A stretch of 32,246 nucleotides of DNA from Actinomycetota bacterium (GTDB taxonomy: Bacteria; Actinomycetota; Actinomycetes; Mycobacteriales; Mycobacteriaceae), in assembly GCA_030836785.1 (NCBI GenBank), contig JAUPLT010000189.1, positions 1 to 32,246 on the forward strand, written 5' to 3'. Below are positions 1 to 10,991 of this stretch, one piece after another (the stretch's first letter is position 1; the number at the start of each line of letters is the position of its first letter). Position numbers and translations under genes: made by a program. Below the pieces are notes generated by a model, which searched no databases, was not told where the DNA came from, and saw nothing but the letters and a program-made list of their open reading frames with translations.

Positions 1-217
1 CGCGCACCGGATCAACGGCCACCGCAGAGGGATCGGCCATCGGATGGCGCGAACATCCCAGCGAGACATGGTGATAGACGCCATCCCGATCGGGTCCGAA
101 GCGGAGCACGTCCATCCGCTCGACGCCGACGAACGTCACACTCGCCGACTGCGGTTCGGTGTCGATCCCGATCGCACGATAATGACCGCGCAGATGCCCG
201 GTCAGTAGGTCGCTCAC
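1..217 (-). CDS. Probable suppressor-of-fused (SUFU) domain protein, N-terminal part, cut by window edge
   Basis: A GTG start at 217-215 opens a frame that stays open to the window edge (72 codons seen). The GTG shares bases with the sugC stop codon (GTGA, 4-bp overlap), so this is the last visible gene of the lpqY-sugABC operon and is probably translationally coupled to it. The visible sequence begins [13 protein letters not shown] and continues through [18 protein letters not shown] and [17 protein letters not shown]. That pattern, a short helix then a strand-rich stretch with a 'lgcSrhPM' motif, resembles bacterial SUFU-domain proteins as I recall them. Family assignment rests on memory of motif shape only; the C-terminal two thirds are outside the window. 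Its role next to a sugar importer is unknown. Confidence 0.55.
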   Translation of the reverse strand, partial: MSDLLTGHLRGHYRAIGIDTEPQSASVTFVGVERMDVLRFGPDRDGVYHHVSLGCSRHPMADPSAVAVDPVR

Positions 218-1347
218 CGCGCCGGTAGGGCCGATCCGGTCGCCGCGTCGAAAACGTGCAGCTGGGTGGTGTCCAGCGCGAGGTCCACCGGGTGCCCGGT
301 GGTCGCCGTCGACTCAGCGGAAACCCTTGCCACGAAACGGTTCTCACCCACGCCGGACTCGGCGAGTTCGGTCAGATGGGCGGATCGGGCGGCGGCGCCG
401 GGCATCGAGAAATACACGTACTTGTCGGCGCCCAGGGATTCAACCAGATCCGCGTTCACCCGGAAGGTCAGCGCGCGGGCCCGCTCACCGGCGTCGACGA
501 GTGCGGCGTCCTCGAAATGCTCGGGTCGCACGCCCACCACCACCTCCGCGGAACCGGTTGCCGCCCCGGCGATCTCGCCGAAGGGCAACCGCAGTCCGGT
601 GGCGGTGGCGGTGGCGGGGAAGAAGTTCATCGCCGGCGAGCCGATGAATCCGGCGACGAACAGATTGGCGGGATGGCGGTACAGCTCGTCGGGCGTTCCG
701 ATCTGCTGGGCCTGCCCGCCCCGCAGCACCACCACGCGGTCCCCCAACGTCATCGCCTCGGTCTGGTCGTGGGTGACGTAGACGGTGGTGGTACCCAGCC
801 GGTTCTGCAGCCGGGCGATCTCGGCGCGCATCTGAACCCGCAGCTTGGCGTCGAGGTTGCTCAGCGGCTCATCCATCAGGAATGCCTTCGGCTGGCGCAC
901 GATGGCACGGCCCATCGCCACGCGCTGACGCTGACCGCCGGAGAGCTGAGAGGGCTTGCGGTCCAACAGTTCGGTGAGATCCAGAATCCGGGCGGTGTCG
1001 GCGACCTTGGCCGCGATATCGGTTTTGCTCATCTTGGCGAGCGTCAGAGGGAACGCGATGTTCTGCCGCACCGTCATATGCGGGTACAGCGCGTAGGACT
1101 GGAACACCATCGCGATGTCGCGGTCCCGGGGAGACTTCTCGTTGACCCGTTGACTGCCGATCCGCAGCTCACCGGAGGTGATCTCCTCCAGCCCGGCGAT
1201 CATGTTGAGCGTGGTGGACTTACCGCACCCCGACGGCCCGACCAGAATGACGAACTCGCCGTCTGCGATGGACAAGGACAGATCGTGCACCGGCGTCGCC
1301 CCGTCGGGGTACCGCTTGGTGACGTGGTCCAGAACGATCTCGGCCAT
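214..1347 (-). CDS. sugC: Trehalose ABC importer ATP-binding subunit SugC
   Basis: The 377-aa ATPase energises the LpqY-SugABC importer, which in mycobacteria recovers trehalose released at the cell surface during mycolate transfer. Visible motifs are Walker [10 protein letters not shown] (about residues 38-46), signature [14 protein letters not shown] (about 135-148), Walker [15 protein letters not shown] and the H-loop [10 protein letters not shown]. The C-terminal about 130 residues form the MalK-type regulatory (TOBE/OB) domain, with [11 protein letters not shown] as a typical marker. The start ATG lies 9 bases after the sugB stop, and the 3' end overlaps the SUFU-like gene by 4 bp. Length and motifs are intact. 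Identity as sugC rather than a generic MalK-like ATPase comes from the gene order with sugB, sugA and lpqY. Confidence 0.95.
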   Translation of the reverse strand: MAEIVLDHVTKRYPDGATPVHDLSLSIADGEFVILVGPSGCGKSTTLNMIAGLEEITSGELRIGSQRVNEKSPRDRDIAMVFQSYALYPHMTVRQNIAFPLTLAKMSKTDIAAKVADTARILDLTELLDRKPSQLSGGQRQRVAMGRAIVRQPKAFLMDEPLSNLDAKLRVQMRAEIARLQNRLGTTTVYVTHDQTEAMTLGDRVVVLRGGQAQQIGTPDELYRHPANLFVAGFIGSPAMNFFPATATATGLRLPFGEIAGAATGSAEVVVGVRPEHFEDAALVDAGERARALTFRVNADLVESLGADKYVYFSMPGAAARSAHLTELAESGVGENRFVARVSAESTATTGHPVDLALDTTQLHVFDAATGSALPAR

Positions 1348-1356
1348 ACGTACCCG

Positions 1357-2180
1357 CTACCCCTTCACCGCGCCGGAGGTCAGCCCGGCGACAATCCGTC
1401 GTTGGAAGATCAGCACGAAGATGATGATCGGAATGGTGATCACCATCGCTCCGGCCGCGATGGAGCCGGTCGGCTCCTCGAACTGGGAGCTGCCGGTGAA
1501 GTTCGCGATCGCCACCGGCGCGGTGATGGCCGACTTGGTCGCCGTCAGCGACAGCGCCAGCAGCAGATCGTTCCAGGCGAAGATGAACACCAGGATCGCG
1601 GCCGTGACGATGCCCGGCGCGGCCAGCGGGGCGATCACCCGGCGGAAGGCCTGGGCCGGGGTCGCCCCGTCCATTTTGGCGGCCTTCTCAAGATCCCAGG
1701 GAATCTCCCGGAAGAACGCCGCCAGCGTGTAGATCGCGAGTGGCAGGGCGAAGGTGATGTACGGAATGATCAAACCCGGCCAGGTGTCGAAGAGCCCGAG
1801 TCGCCGTTCGATGTTGAACAGCGGTGTCACTAGCGAGATCTGCGGGAACATCGCGATCAACAGCGCCGCACCGACCAGGAGACGTTTGCCGCGGAAGTCC
1901 AGTCGTGCCACCGCGTAGGCGGCCATCCCGCCGACCACCACCGCGATGACCGTGGTGATCAGGCCGATGCCGATCGAGTTGATCAGCGCGGAGGAGAACA
2001 CGTCGCCGGTGAAGATTCCCCGGTAGTTGGCGAACGTGATCTCCGAGGGAATCAGCTTGCCGTCCTTGACCGTTGACGTCGGCTTCAGCGACAGGCTCAG
2101 GATCCACAACACCGGCAGCAGCGCGTACATCACCACAAGAACATTGATCACCGTCCAGCCGGTGACGCGCCTGGCCTGCA

Positions 2181-2181
<1 letters not shown>
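1357..2181 (-). CDS. sugB: Trehalose ABC importer permease SugB
   Basis: This 274-aa inner-membrane permease pairs with SugA to form the translocation pore. It shows about six hydrophobic helices, beginning [22 protein letters not shown] near residues 12-33. The cytoplasmic EAA coupling loop is visible as [20 protein letters not shown] (about residues 165-185), which docks onto SugC. The family is the MalG-like binding-protein-dependent permeases (about 270-290 aa), and length is normal. The ATG start shares its A with the sugA stop codon (TGATG, 1-bp overlap), indicating translational coupling in the operon. Confidence 0.93.
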
Positions 2182-5712
<3,531 letters not shown>

Positions 5713-5737
5713 GATGTGGTTCTCCTCGATCTGTCTA

Positions 5738-5809
5738 ACGGTCTCGTCCGCGGTCGCAACCACGGTTTCATCGGCGATCAAACCAACGGTCTGATCAACG
5801 ACGCACAAC
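5738..5809. repeat. Three degenerate 24-bp tandem repeats upstream of the stress-protein gene
   Basis: Three units begin ACGGTCTCGTCCGCGG (5738), ACGGTTTCATCGGCGA (5762) and ACGGTCTGATCAACGA (5786), with a period of exactly 24 bases. They lie in the probable 5' leader of the minus-strand stress-protein gene. Read in that gene's frame they give the octapeptide pattern DQTVGLIA / DETVVATA / DETVRQIE, so an N-terminally extended product is possible but not favoured. Confidence 0.6.
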
Positions 5810-5833
5810 CGGGTGCGTCTGCACTACATACGC

Positions 5834-5839
5834 TAGGTT
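5834..5839 (+). promoter_or_regulatory. Leaderless -10 element (TAGGTT) of the DUF4190 gene
   Basis: TAGGTT fits TANNNT and is followed by six bases (GACAGC) and then the ATG at 5846, so the transcript would begin at or next to the start codon. No good Shine-Dalgarno is present. Inferred from position and motif only. Confidence 0.5.
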
Positions 5840-5845
5840 GACAGC

Positions 5846-6475
5846 ATGACAGCTGCCAGCGGTGACCCCGGCGAAAAGCCTGATAGCGGCGGTCTGATGC
5901 CACCGATCGGCGGCAGTGCACAGACACCGACCCCCGGTGGCCGCGAGGCCCCACCGATCGAGCAGATGCCCGCCTATGGCGGCTACCCGCCGCCCCCGCC
6001 GCCGGGGTACGGCGGTGACCTCAGTCCCGGTGCACCCGGCTACGGAACACCCGGGGCATTCCCGCAGGAGGCCTCCGGCGGATTCCCGCCACCCAGCCAG
6101 GCGCAGGGAGATTTCGGGGGTTACCCGCACCCGCCGCCCGGCTACCAGCCACAGTTCGGTCCCGGCTCCTACCCGCCGCCGGCACCCGGGTATCCGCCTC
6201 CGCCGCCGGAGTACGGGGCTCCCTACCTGGGCGGGTACGGCGCACCGACCGCGGAGACCGGAACCAACTCGCTGGCGATCTTCTCGCTGGTCGCCTCGGT
6301 GGTCGGTCTGCTCTGCGGTATCGGTTCGGTGATCGGCATCGTCTTGGGCGCGGTCGCACTGAACCAGATCAAACGCACCCGGCAGGGCGGTTACGGCCTT
6401 GCCGTCGCGGGCATCGTCGTCGGCGTCGCCTCACTGATCATCAGCCTGGTGTTCATGATCTACGCGCTCAACTGA
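5846..6475 (+). CDS. Proline-rich DUF4190 membrane protein (Rv1233c-like)
   Basis: A 209-aa protein in two parts. Residues 1 to about 135 are low-complexity Pro/Gly/Tyr-rich (blocks such as YPPPPPPGYGG and PPPAPGYPPPPPEYG), probably disordered. Residues about 138-209 hold two membrane helices (IFSLVASVVGLLCGIGSVIGI and GLAVAGIVVGVASLIISLVF) joined by a short basic loop, the DUF4190 pattern. Such proteins are common in actinobacteria and have no assigned reaction; a cell-envelope or division scaffold role is often guessed. The ATG has a TAGGTT element six bases upstream. The 3' end is 6 bases from the convergent lyase gene. Confidence 0.83.
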   Translation: MTAASGDPGEKPDSGGLMPPIGGSAQTPTPGGREAPPIEQMPAYGGYPPPPPPGYGGDLSPGAPGYGTPGAFPQEASGGFPPPSQAQGDFGGYPHPPPGYQPQFGPGSYPPPAPGYPPPPPEYGAPYLGGYGAPTAETGTNSLAIFSLVASVVGLLCGIGSVIGIVLGAVALNQIKRTRQGGYGLAVAGIVVGVASLIISLVFMIYALN

Positions 6476-6481
6476 ATCCGC

Positions 6482-7450
6482 TCAGTCGGGCGGCCCGAAC
6501 GGCGGCAGCTGCCGGGTCATGCCGGCCGCACGTCCCTTGGCCGCGACCACCAGTGCCATCTTCCGACTGGCCTCGTCGATCATCTCCTCACCCAGCATCA
6601 CCGCCCCGCGCGCACCGCCCGCCTTCGAGGTGTGCCAGTCATAGGCCTCGAGGATGAGTTCGGCGCGGTCATACTCGTCCTGGCGAGGGCTGAAGATCTC
6701 GTTGCCCGCGGCGATCTGGTCGGGGTGCAGCACCCACTTCCCGTCATAGCCCAGCGCCGCACTCCGCCCGGCCACCCGGCGGAACGCCTCGGTGTCGCGC
6801 ACCTTCAGGTAGGGCCCGTCGATCGCGGCAACGCCGTGAGCGCGGGCGGCCACCAGGATTGTCATCAGCACGTGGTGGTAGGCGTCGCCGACGTCATACC
6901 CGTCAGGCTGTTCGCCCACCACCAGGGTTCGCATGTTCAGGCTGGCCATGAGATCGGCCGGGCCGAGTACCAGTGCCTGCACCCGAGGCGCCGACGCGAT
7001 GGTGTCGATGTTCCTCAGCCCGCGGGCGTCCTCGATCTGGGCGTCGATACCGATGCGACCCGGTTCCAGCCCATGGCTGGTCTCCACCTGCGTCAGCAGC
7101 AGATCGAGGGCCCGCACGTGGCTGACGTCGGTCACCTTCGGCAACACGATCACGTCCACGCCGGCACCCGCCGCCGACACCACGTCGATCACGTCCCGGT
7201 AGGTCCAGGGTGTCGTCCAGTCGTTGACCCGCACCCCGCGCAGCTGGGATCCCCAGCCATCAGCGGCCAACGCGGCCGCGACCAAGGTGCGGGCGGCGTC
7301 CTTGGCCGCCGGGGCGACCGCGTCTTCGAGGTCGAGGAACACCTCGTCGGCGGGCAGCGCCTTGGCCTTCTCGATCATCCGCGGATTGCTGCCCGGAACC
7401 GACAGGCACGTTCGTCTGGACCGATAGGCGGGTCGATCGGTTCGGTGCAC
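6482..7450 (-). CDS. HpcH/HpaI aldolase / citrate-lyase beta-like (CitE-like) CoA-ester lyase
   Basis: A 322-aa protein of the CitE/malyl-CoA lyase superfamily of Mg-dependent TIM-barrel C-C lyases. Visible motifs: RRTCLSVPGSNPRMIEKA at the start (CoA-binding edge), DEVFLDLEDAV (acid residues of the metal site), VIVLPKV, GIDAQIEDARGL (the metal-binding Glu region, usually IET-ARG) and GYDGKWVLHPDQI. Substrate cannot be read; malyl-, methylmalyl- or citramalyl-CoA are possible. The GTG start at 7450 is supported by AGGAG with 7-base spacing; that motif overlaps the -10 element of the divergent neighbour. I do not recall a homologue at this place in M. tuberculosis, so this may be a local insertion. 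Confidence 0.85.
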   Translation of the reverse strand: MHRTDRPAYRSRRTCLSVPGSNPRMIEKAKALPADEVFLDLEDAVAPAAKDAARTLVAAALAADGWGSQLRGVRVNDWTTPWTYRDVIDVVSAAGAGVDVIVLPKVTDVSHVRALDLLLTQVETSHGLEPGRIGIDAQIEDARGLRNIDTIASAPRVQALVLGPADLMASLNMRTLVVGEQPDGYDVGDAYHHVLMTILVAARAHGVAAIDGPYLKVRDTEAFRRVAGRSAALGYDGKWVLHPDQIAAGNEIFSPRQDEYDRAELILEAYDWHTSKAGGARGAVMLGEEMIDEASRKMALVVAAKGRAAGMTRQLPPFGPPD

Positions 7451-7457
7451 CCGCAGG

Positions 7458-7467
7458 CTCCTACCCT
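7458..7467. promoter_or_regulatory. Overlapping -10 of the MgtE_N gene and ribosome-binding site of the CitE-like gene
   Basis: On the plus strand TACCCT (7462-7467) ends six bases before ATG 7474, a leaderless -10 pattern. On the minus strand AGGAG (7462-7458) ends seven bases before GTG 7450 and looks like a Shine-Dalgarno; TAGGAG there could also be an imperfect -10. The two start codons are 23 bases apart. Confidence 0.45.
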
Positions 7468-7473
7468 CTAGCT

Positions 7474-8811
7474 ATGGCGTCGATGAACAGGGTATATGCG
7501 GCGCGGCTGGCCGGAATGGTGGTGCTCGGCCCCGACGGTGAATCGCTGGGCCGGGTCCGCGACGTGGTGATCAGCATCAGCATCGTGCGCCAGCAGCCCC
7601 GGGTTCTGGGACTGGTGGTGGAACTGCTCACCCGGCGCCGGATTTTCGTGCCGATCCTGCGGGTGACCGCGATCGAACCCAACGCCGTAACCCTCACTAC
7701 GGCGAACGTGTCATTACGCAGATTCCTGCAGCGGCCCGGCGAGGTGCTGGTGCTCGGCCAGGTTCTGGACACCCGGGTCCGGGTCAACGACCCCGAACAG
7801 GAACAACTGGCCGGGATGGACGTCATCGTCGTCGACCTCGGCATCGAACAGACCCGCACCCGAGACTGGATGGTCACCCGGGTCGCCGTCCGCAGCCAGC
7901 GCAGGCTGGGGCGTCGTTCGGCAGTGGTCGTGGTGGATTGGCAGAACGTGGCCGGCCTGACGCCCTCGGGGCTGGCCATGCCCGGGCAGGGGGTTGCCCA
8001 GCTGCTGCACCAGTTCGAGGGCCAACGACCGATCGAGGTGGCCGACGCGCTGCGCGACCTGCCGGCCAAACGCCGCACCGAGCTGATCAAGGCCCTCGAC
8101 GACGAACGGCTGGCCGACATCCTTCAGGAACTTCCCGAGGACGATCAGAACGAACTGCTCAAACAACTCGACACCGAACGGGCCGCCGACGTGTTGGAGG
8201 CGATGGACCCCGACGACGCCGCCGACCTGCTGGGCGTGATGAATCCGACCGAGGCCGAGTTGCTGCTGCGCCGGATGGACCCGGAGGAGTCCGAGTCGGT
8301 GCGCCGGCTGCTCAGCCACTCCCCCGACACCGCCGGCGGCCTGATGACGTCGGATCCGGTGGTATTAGCCCCGGACACCACCGTCGCCGAGGCGCTGGCC
8401 CGGGTGCGCGACCCCGACCTCACGCCGGCGCTGGCATCGCTGGTGTTCGTGGTCCGGCCACCGACGGCCACACCGACCGGCCGCTACCTGGGGTGCGTGC
8501 ACACCCAGGCTCTGCTGCGCGAACCCCCGGCGAACCTGGTCAGCGGGATCGTCGACAACGACCTGCCCAGGCTGAGCCCCGGCACCCCCCTCGGGGCGGT
8601 GACCCGCTACCTGGCCGCCTACAACCTGGTCTGCGGCCCGGTGGTGGACGAGCAGAGTCATCTTCTCGGCGCGGTAACAGTCGACGACGTCCTCGACCAT
8701 CTGCTGCCCGATGACTGGCGGGAGAGCTTCGAGGATCCCTCGGACCAACCCGCCGAGATCCGGCCGGGTGACTCCGTTGCCCCGCCCGGCGGCAGGGAGT
8801 CGCTGCGATGA
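7474..8811 (+). CDS. Soluble MgtE_N-CBS protein with PRC-barrel-like N-terminus (Rv1232c-like)
   Basis: A 445-aa protein without membrane helices. Residues about 10-175 contain two PRC-barrel-like segments (GPDGESLGRVRDVVISI and VNDPEQEQLAGMDVIVVDLG). Residues about 180-285 are the superhelical MgtE_N domain with repeated 'LP..R..EL...LDDERLADIL' motifs and acidic runs (MDPDDAADLL, MDPEESESV). Residues about 290-415 form a CBS pair, including TAGGLMTSDPVVLAPDTTVAEAL. MgtE_N and CBS domains form the Mg2+-sensing gate of MgtE channels, but the channel domain is missing here. The stop overlaps the start of the DUF1003 membrane protein (ATGA), so the two products probably work together. Function inferred: Mg2+ or nucleotide sensing. 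Confidence 0.85.
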   Translation: MASMNRVYAARLAGMVVLGPDGESLGRVRDVVISISIVRQQPRVLGLVVELLTRRRIFVPILRVTAIEPNAVTLTTANVSLRRFLQRPGEVLVLGQVLDTRVRVNDPEQEQLAGMDVIVVDLGIEQTRTRDWMVTRVAVRSQRRLGRRSAVVVVDWQNVAGLTPSGLAMPGQGVAQLLHQFEGQRPIEVADALRDLPAKRRTELIKALDDERLADILQELPEDDQNELLKQLDTERAADVLEAMDPDDAADLLGVMNPTEAELLLRRMDPEESESVRRLLSHSPDTAGGLMTSDPVVLAPDTTVAEALARVRDPDLTPALASLVFVVRPPTATPTGRYLGCVHTQALLREPPANLVSGIVDNDLPRLSPGTPLGAVTRYLAAYNLVCGPVVDEQSHLLGAVTVDDVLDHLLPDDWRESFEDPSDQPAEIRPGDSVAPPGGRESLR

Positions 8812-9389
8812 GCGACGTCTCCCGCCTCGACACCCCACGCACCTCACGCCGCCCATCGCTGAACTTCGACCCCGAAGCCATCGGCCGGATCAGCGAGTCG
8901 ATCGCCCGGTTCCTCGGGACCGGCCGCTACCTGCTGTGGCAGACCGTGGCCGTGATCGTGTGGATCTGTCTGAACCTGTTCGCGGTAACCCTGCGCTGGG
9001 ACCCCTACCCGTTCATCCTGCTCAATCTGGCGTTCTCCACCCAGGCCGCCTACGCCGCACCGCTGATCCTGCTGGCCCAGAACAGGCAGGAGAACCGCGA
9101 CAGGGTGGCACTGGAAGATGACCGCCGCCGCGCCGAACAGACCAAGGCCGACACCGAATTCCTGGCCCGCGAACTGGCCGCGTTGCGCCTCGCCGTCGGT
9201 GAGGTCGCCACCCGGGACTACCTGCGCCGCGAACTCGAAGAGGTCCGGGAGATGCTGGCCAAGATGCAGCCCCCCAAGCAGAAGGGCCCCAAAGGGGAGG
9301 GGTCAGAGCGCCGGAACAAGAAGAGCGGCCACGAGGGCCGCCCAGAAGAGGGCCGCCCAGAAGATCCCGCCACGAAGATCACCGAGTGA
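8808..9389 (+). CDS. DUF1003 membrane protein (Rv1231c-like)
   Basis: A 193-aa protein. Residues about 28-45 (IGRISESIARFLGTGRYL) lead into two membrane helices (LLWQTVAVIVWICLNLF and PFILLNLAFSTQAAYAAPLIL), then LLAQNRQENRDR, the hallmark of DUF1003. A helical, probably coiled-coil, segment follows (RRRAEQTKADTEFLARELAALR). The C-terminal tail is Lys/Gly/Glu-rich and ends with a duplicated GRPEE/GRPED. It overlaps the MgtE_N-CBS gene by 4 bp (ATGA). Biochemical role unknown; pairing with a soluble Mg-sensor-like protein suggests a membrane partner for it. Confidence 0.85.
   Translation: MSDVSRLDTPRTSRRPSLNFDPEAIGRISESIARFLGTGRYLLWQTVAVIVWICLNLFAVTLRWDPYPFILLNLAFSTQAAYAAPLILLAQNRQENRDRVALEDDRRRAEQTKADTEFLARELAALRLAVGEVATRDYLRRELEEVREMLAKMQPPKQKGPKGEGSERRNKKSGHEGRPEEGRPEDPATKITE
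9333..9362 (+). repeat. 15-bp tandem duplication in the DUF1003 C-terminal tail
   Basis: GAGGGCCGCCCAGAA occurs twice without a gap (9333-9347 and 9348-9362). It encodes the duplicated EGRPE motif in the charged tail. The reading frame is kept. Confidence 0.9.
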
Positions 9390-9438
9390 TGATGGCCGTT
9401 GCGTTCCGGTCCGGCCACGGACTATGTATGGTGACGGG

Positions 9439-9463
9439 GTTCACTCAATCGGGTGAACTTTTT
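9439..9463 (+). terminator. Hairpin followed by T5: intrinsic terminator or 5' leader attenuator
   Basis: GTTCAC (9439-9444) pairs perfectly with GTGAAC (9453-9458) across an 8-base loop and is followed directly by TTTTT (9459-9463). It lies 50 bases after the DUF1003 stop and about 24 bases before the transglycosylase GTG. It may end the MgtE_N-DUF1003 transcript. Because a TATGTATGGT -10-like patch (9423-9432) lies just upstream, it could instead be in the leader of the transglycosylase mRNA. The stem is short for a high-GC genome. Confidence 0.4.
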
Positions 9464-9486
9464 GTCGACGCGGTAAGGACGGGCCT

Positions 9487-10908
9487 GTGGGGATGAAGCA
9501 CCGGGTCAGCCGGGCCATGCGCCCCGCTCTCGGCATCGCGGTCATCACTCCCGTCGTGCTCGCCGGAGCCGTGGCGGCCGCGCCCAGCCGTGCCGGCCTC
9601 ACCAGCGCCGACGGCGAAGCGGTTCCGGCCGCCGCCACCGAGTCGACCGGTGTCGCGGTGGTCGCCGCAGCCAAGCCGCCCGCCAACTTCCGCTTCGCGG
9701 CCGGCAGTTCAGCGCCGCCACCGCCGGCTGCGGTGGTCAACGCCGTCGGCGGGATGCGCATCCCTGCCATGGCACTGTCTGCGTACCGCAAAGCCGAGCA
9801 GACGATGGCCCTCACCTCCCCGGGCTGCGGGGTGAGCTGGAACCTGCTGGCCGGCATCGGACGCATCGAGTCCTCGCATGCCAACGGCGGTGCCACCGAT
9901 GCCCGCGGCAACGCGATCCGGCCGATCTACGGCCCCACTCTGGACGGCACCCTGCCCGGCAACGAGGTCATCGTGCAGGGCAGCCAGAACGGGCGAACCG
10001 TGTACGCCCGCGCGCTGGGCCCCATGCAGTTCCTGCCCGGTACCTGGTCGAGGTATGCGTCCGATGGTGACGGCGACGGCCGCGCAGACCCGCAGAATCT
10101 GTTCGACGCCACCCTCGCCGCAGCCCGGTACCTGTGCAGCGGTGGGCTGAACCTGCGCAACCAGTCGCAGGCCCTGACCTCGATCCTGCGCTACAACAAC
10201 TCGATGGCCTACGCCCAGAACGTGCTGGGCTGGGCGGCCGCCTACGCCACCGGGGTGGCACCGGTCGACTTGCCGACGATCGGCGGCGTGCCGCCTGCAC
10301 TCGGCGATGGACACCTGGAAGCCAACCCGGAGGGCCTCGGCCCCAGCATGCCCGGGATGCACCTCGGCGATCCGATGGCGGATCTGGGTCTGATCAGCCT
10401 GGGCAACACCGAGATCGCCGGACAACTCTCGCCCGGGCCGGCCGCCGCCCAGTCAGGCTTGGCCTCCGAACACGGTTGCCAGGTGATCTGCATGGCCTCC
10501 CAGTTGCCGCCTTCGGTGACCGAGACCCCGCAGAACCTGCCGCCCTGGATGCTGCCGCCGGGTACCCCGACGGCATGGACGCCCTGGATGACCCCACCGA
10601 TGCCGGCCGCTGACGTGCCGACACCCCTGGGGCTGCCCCCGGGTCCGGTCGCCCCGGCCCCGGCAGGTCCCCCTGCGGGTCCCCCGGCCGCCGACGCTTC
10701 CGTGCCCACCGGTGTCGGCATGCCACCCGGCCCGGCCGCCGCGCAGCCTCCGGCGGCTCCGGTCGTCGCGCAGCCTCCGGCGGCTCCGGGTCCCGCGGAG
10801 GCTCCGGTGGCTCCGGGCCCCGTGGTGGCCACGATCGTCCCGGCCGCCCCCGCGGCTCCCGCTGAGGCACCCCAGGGTCCGGGCCCGCTGCCCGGACCGA
10901 CCGGCTGA
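9487..10908 (+). CDS. Secreted lytic transglycosylase with Pro/Ala-rich tail (Rv1230c-like)
   Basis: A 473-aa peptidoglycan hydrolase. The N-terminus carries a Sec signal peptide (basic KHRVSRAMRP, core LGIAVITPVVLAGAVAAA, likely cleavage after PSRA). An SLT-type domain spans about residues 95-260: WNLLAGIGRIESSHANGG holds the catalytic Glu, ALGPMQFLPGTW is the GPMQF motif, DPQNLFDATLAAARYLC the third block, and ILRYNNSMAYAQNVL the fourth. Residues from about 350 are Pro/Ala-rich with a nonapeptide repeat, possibly wall-spanning. It cleaves the MurNAc-GlcNAc glycan bond by family knowledge. The GTG start has AAGGA seven to eight bases upstream; ATG two codons later is an alternative. A hairpin precedes it. 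Confidence 0.88.
   Translation: MGMKHRVSRAMRPALGIAVITPVVLAGAVAAAPSRAGLTSADGEAVPAAATESTGVAVVAAAKPPANFRFAAGSSAPPPPAAVVNAVGGMRIPAMALSAYRKAEQTMALTSPGCGVSWNLLAGIGRIESSHANGGATDARGNAIRPIYGPTLDGTLPGNEVIVQGSQNGRTVYARALGPMQFLPGTWSRYASDGDGDGRADPQNLFDATLAAARYLCSGGLNLRNQSQALTSILRYNNSMAYAQNVLGWAAAYATGVAPVDLPTIGGVPPALGDGHLEANPEGLGPSMPGMHLGDPMADLGLISLGNTEIAGQLSPGPAAAQSGLASEHGCQVICMASQLPPSVTETPQNLPPWMLPPGTPTAWTPWMTPPMPAADVPTPLGLPPGPVAPAPAGPPAGPPAADASVPTGVGMPPGPAAAQPPAAPVVAQPPAAPGPAEAPVAPGPVVATIVPAAPAAPAEAPQGPGPLPGPTG
10741..10821 (+). repeat. Three 27-bp tandem repeats in the transglycosylase tail
   Basis: Units start at 10741, 10768 and 10795. The first two share GCGCAGCCTCCGGCGGCTCC exactly; the third is degenerate. 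They encode AQPPAAPVV / AQPPAAPGP / AEAPVAPGP. The frame is kept. Confidence 0.85.
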
Positions 10909-10976
10909 TCCGCCCAGACTGCCCCGATAGCGGCGTTGGGGCGCACCCGCCCGCCGGCGTCACGCCTGCCCGCGAC

Positions 10977-10982
10977 TAGGCT
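10977..10982 (+). promoter_or_regulatory. -10-like element (TAGGCT) upstream of mrp
   Basis: TAGGCT fits TANNNT and ends nine bases before ATG 10992, giving a leader of at most a few bases. No Shine-Dalgarno is evident in TCGGAACCG. Confidence 0.4.
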
Positions 10983-10991
10983 TCGGAACCG

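Noticed and set aside
256-1833. A 525-codon open frame on the plus strand opposite sugC and sugB.
   Set aside because: It is an antisense shadow: composition is Gly/Arg/His-rich with no domain, and sugC and sugB on the other strand have complete motifs. Similar long shadows opposite lpqY, htrA, glgC, dapE and fadD36 were also dropped.
5713-5808. A longer stress-protein N-terminus beginning at TTG 5808 and containing octapeptide repeats.
   Set aside because: The TTG lacks a ribosome-binding site, while ATG 5712 has GAGGAG at good spacing. The repeat is reported as a leader repeat instead, with the extension left as a possibility.
9390-9486. A c-di-AMP (ydaO-type) riboswitch before the transglycosylase, as found before some actinobacterial cell-wall hydrolases.
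   Set aside because: The region is under 100 bases and lacks the conserved ydaO sequence blocks.
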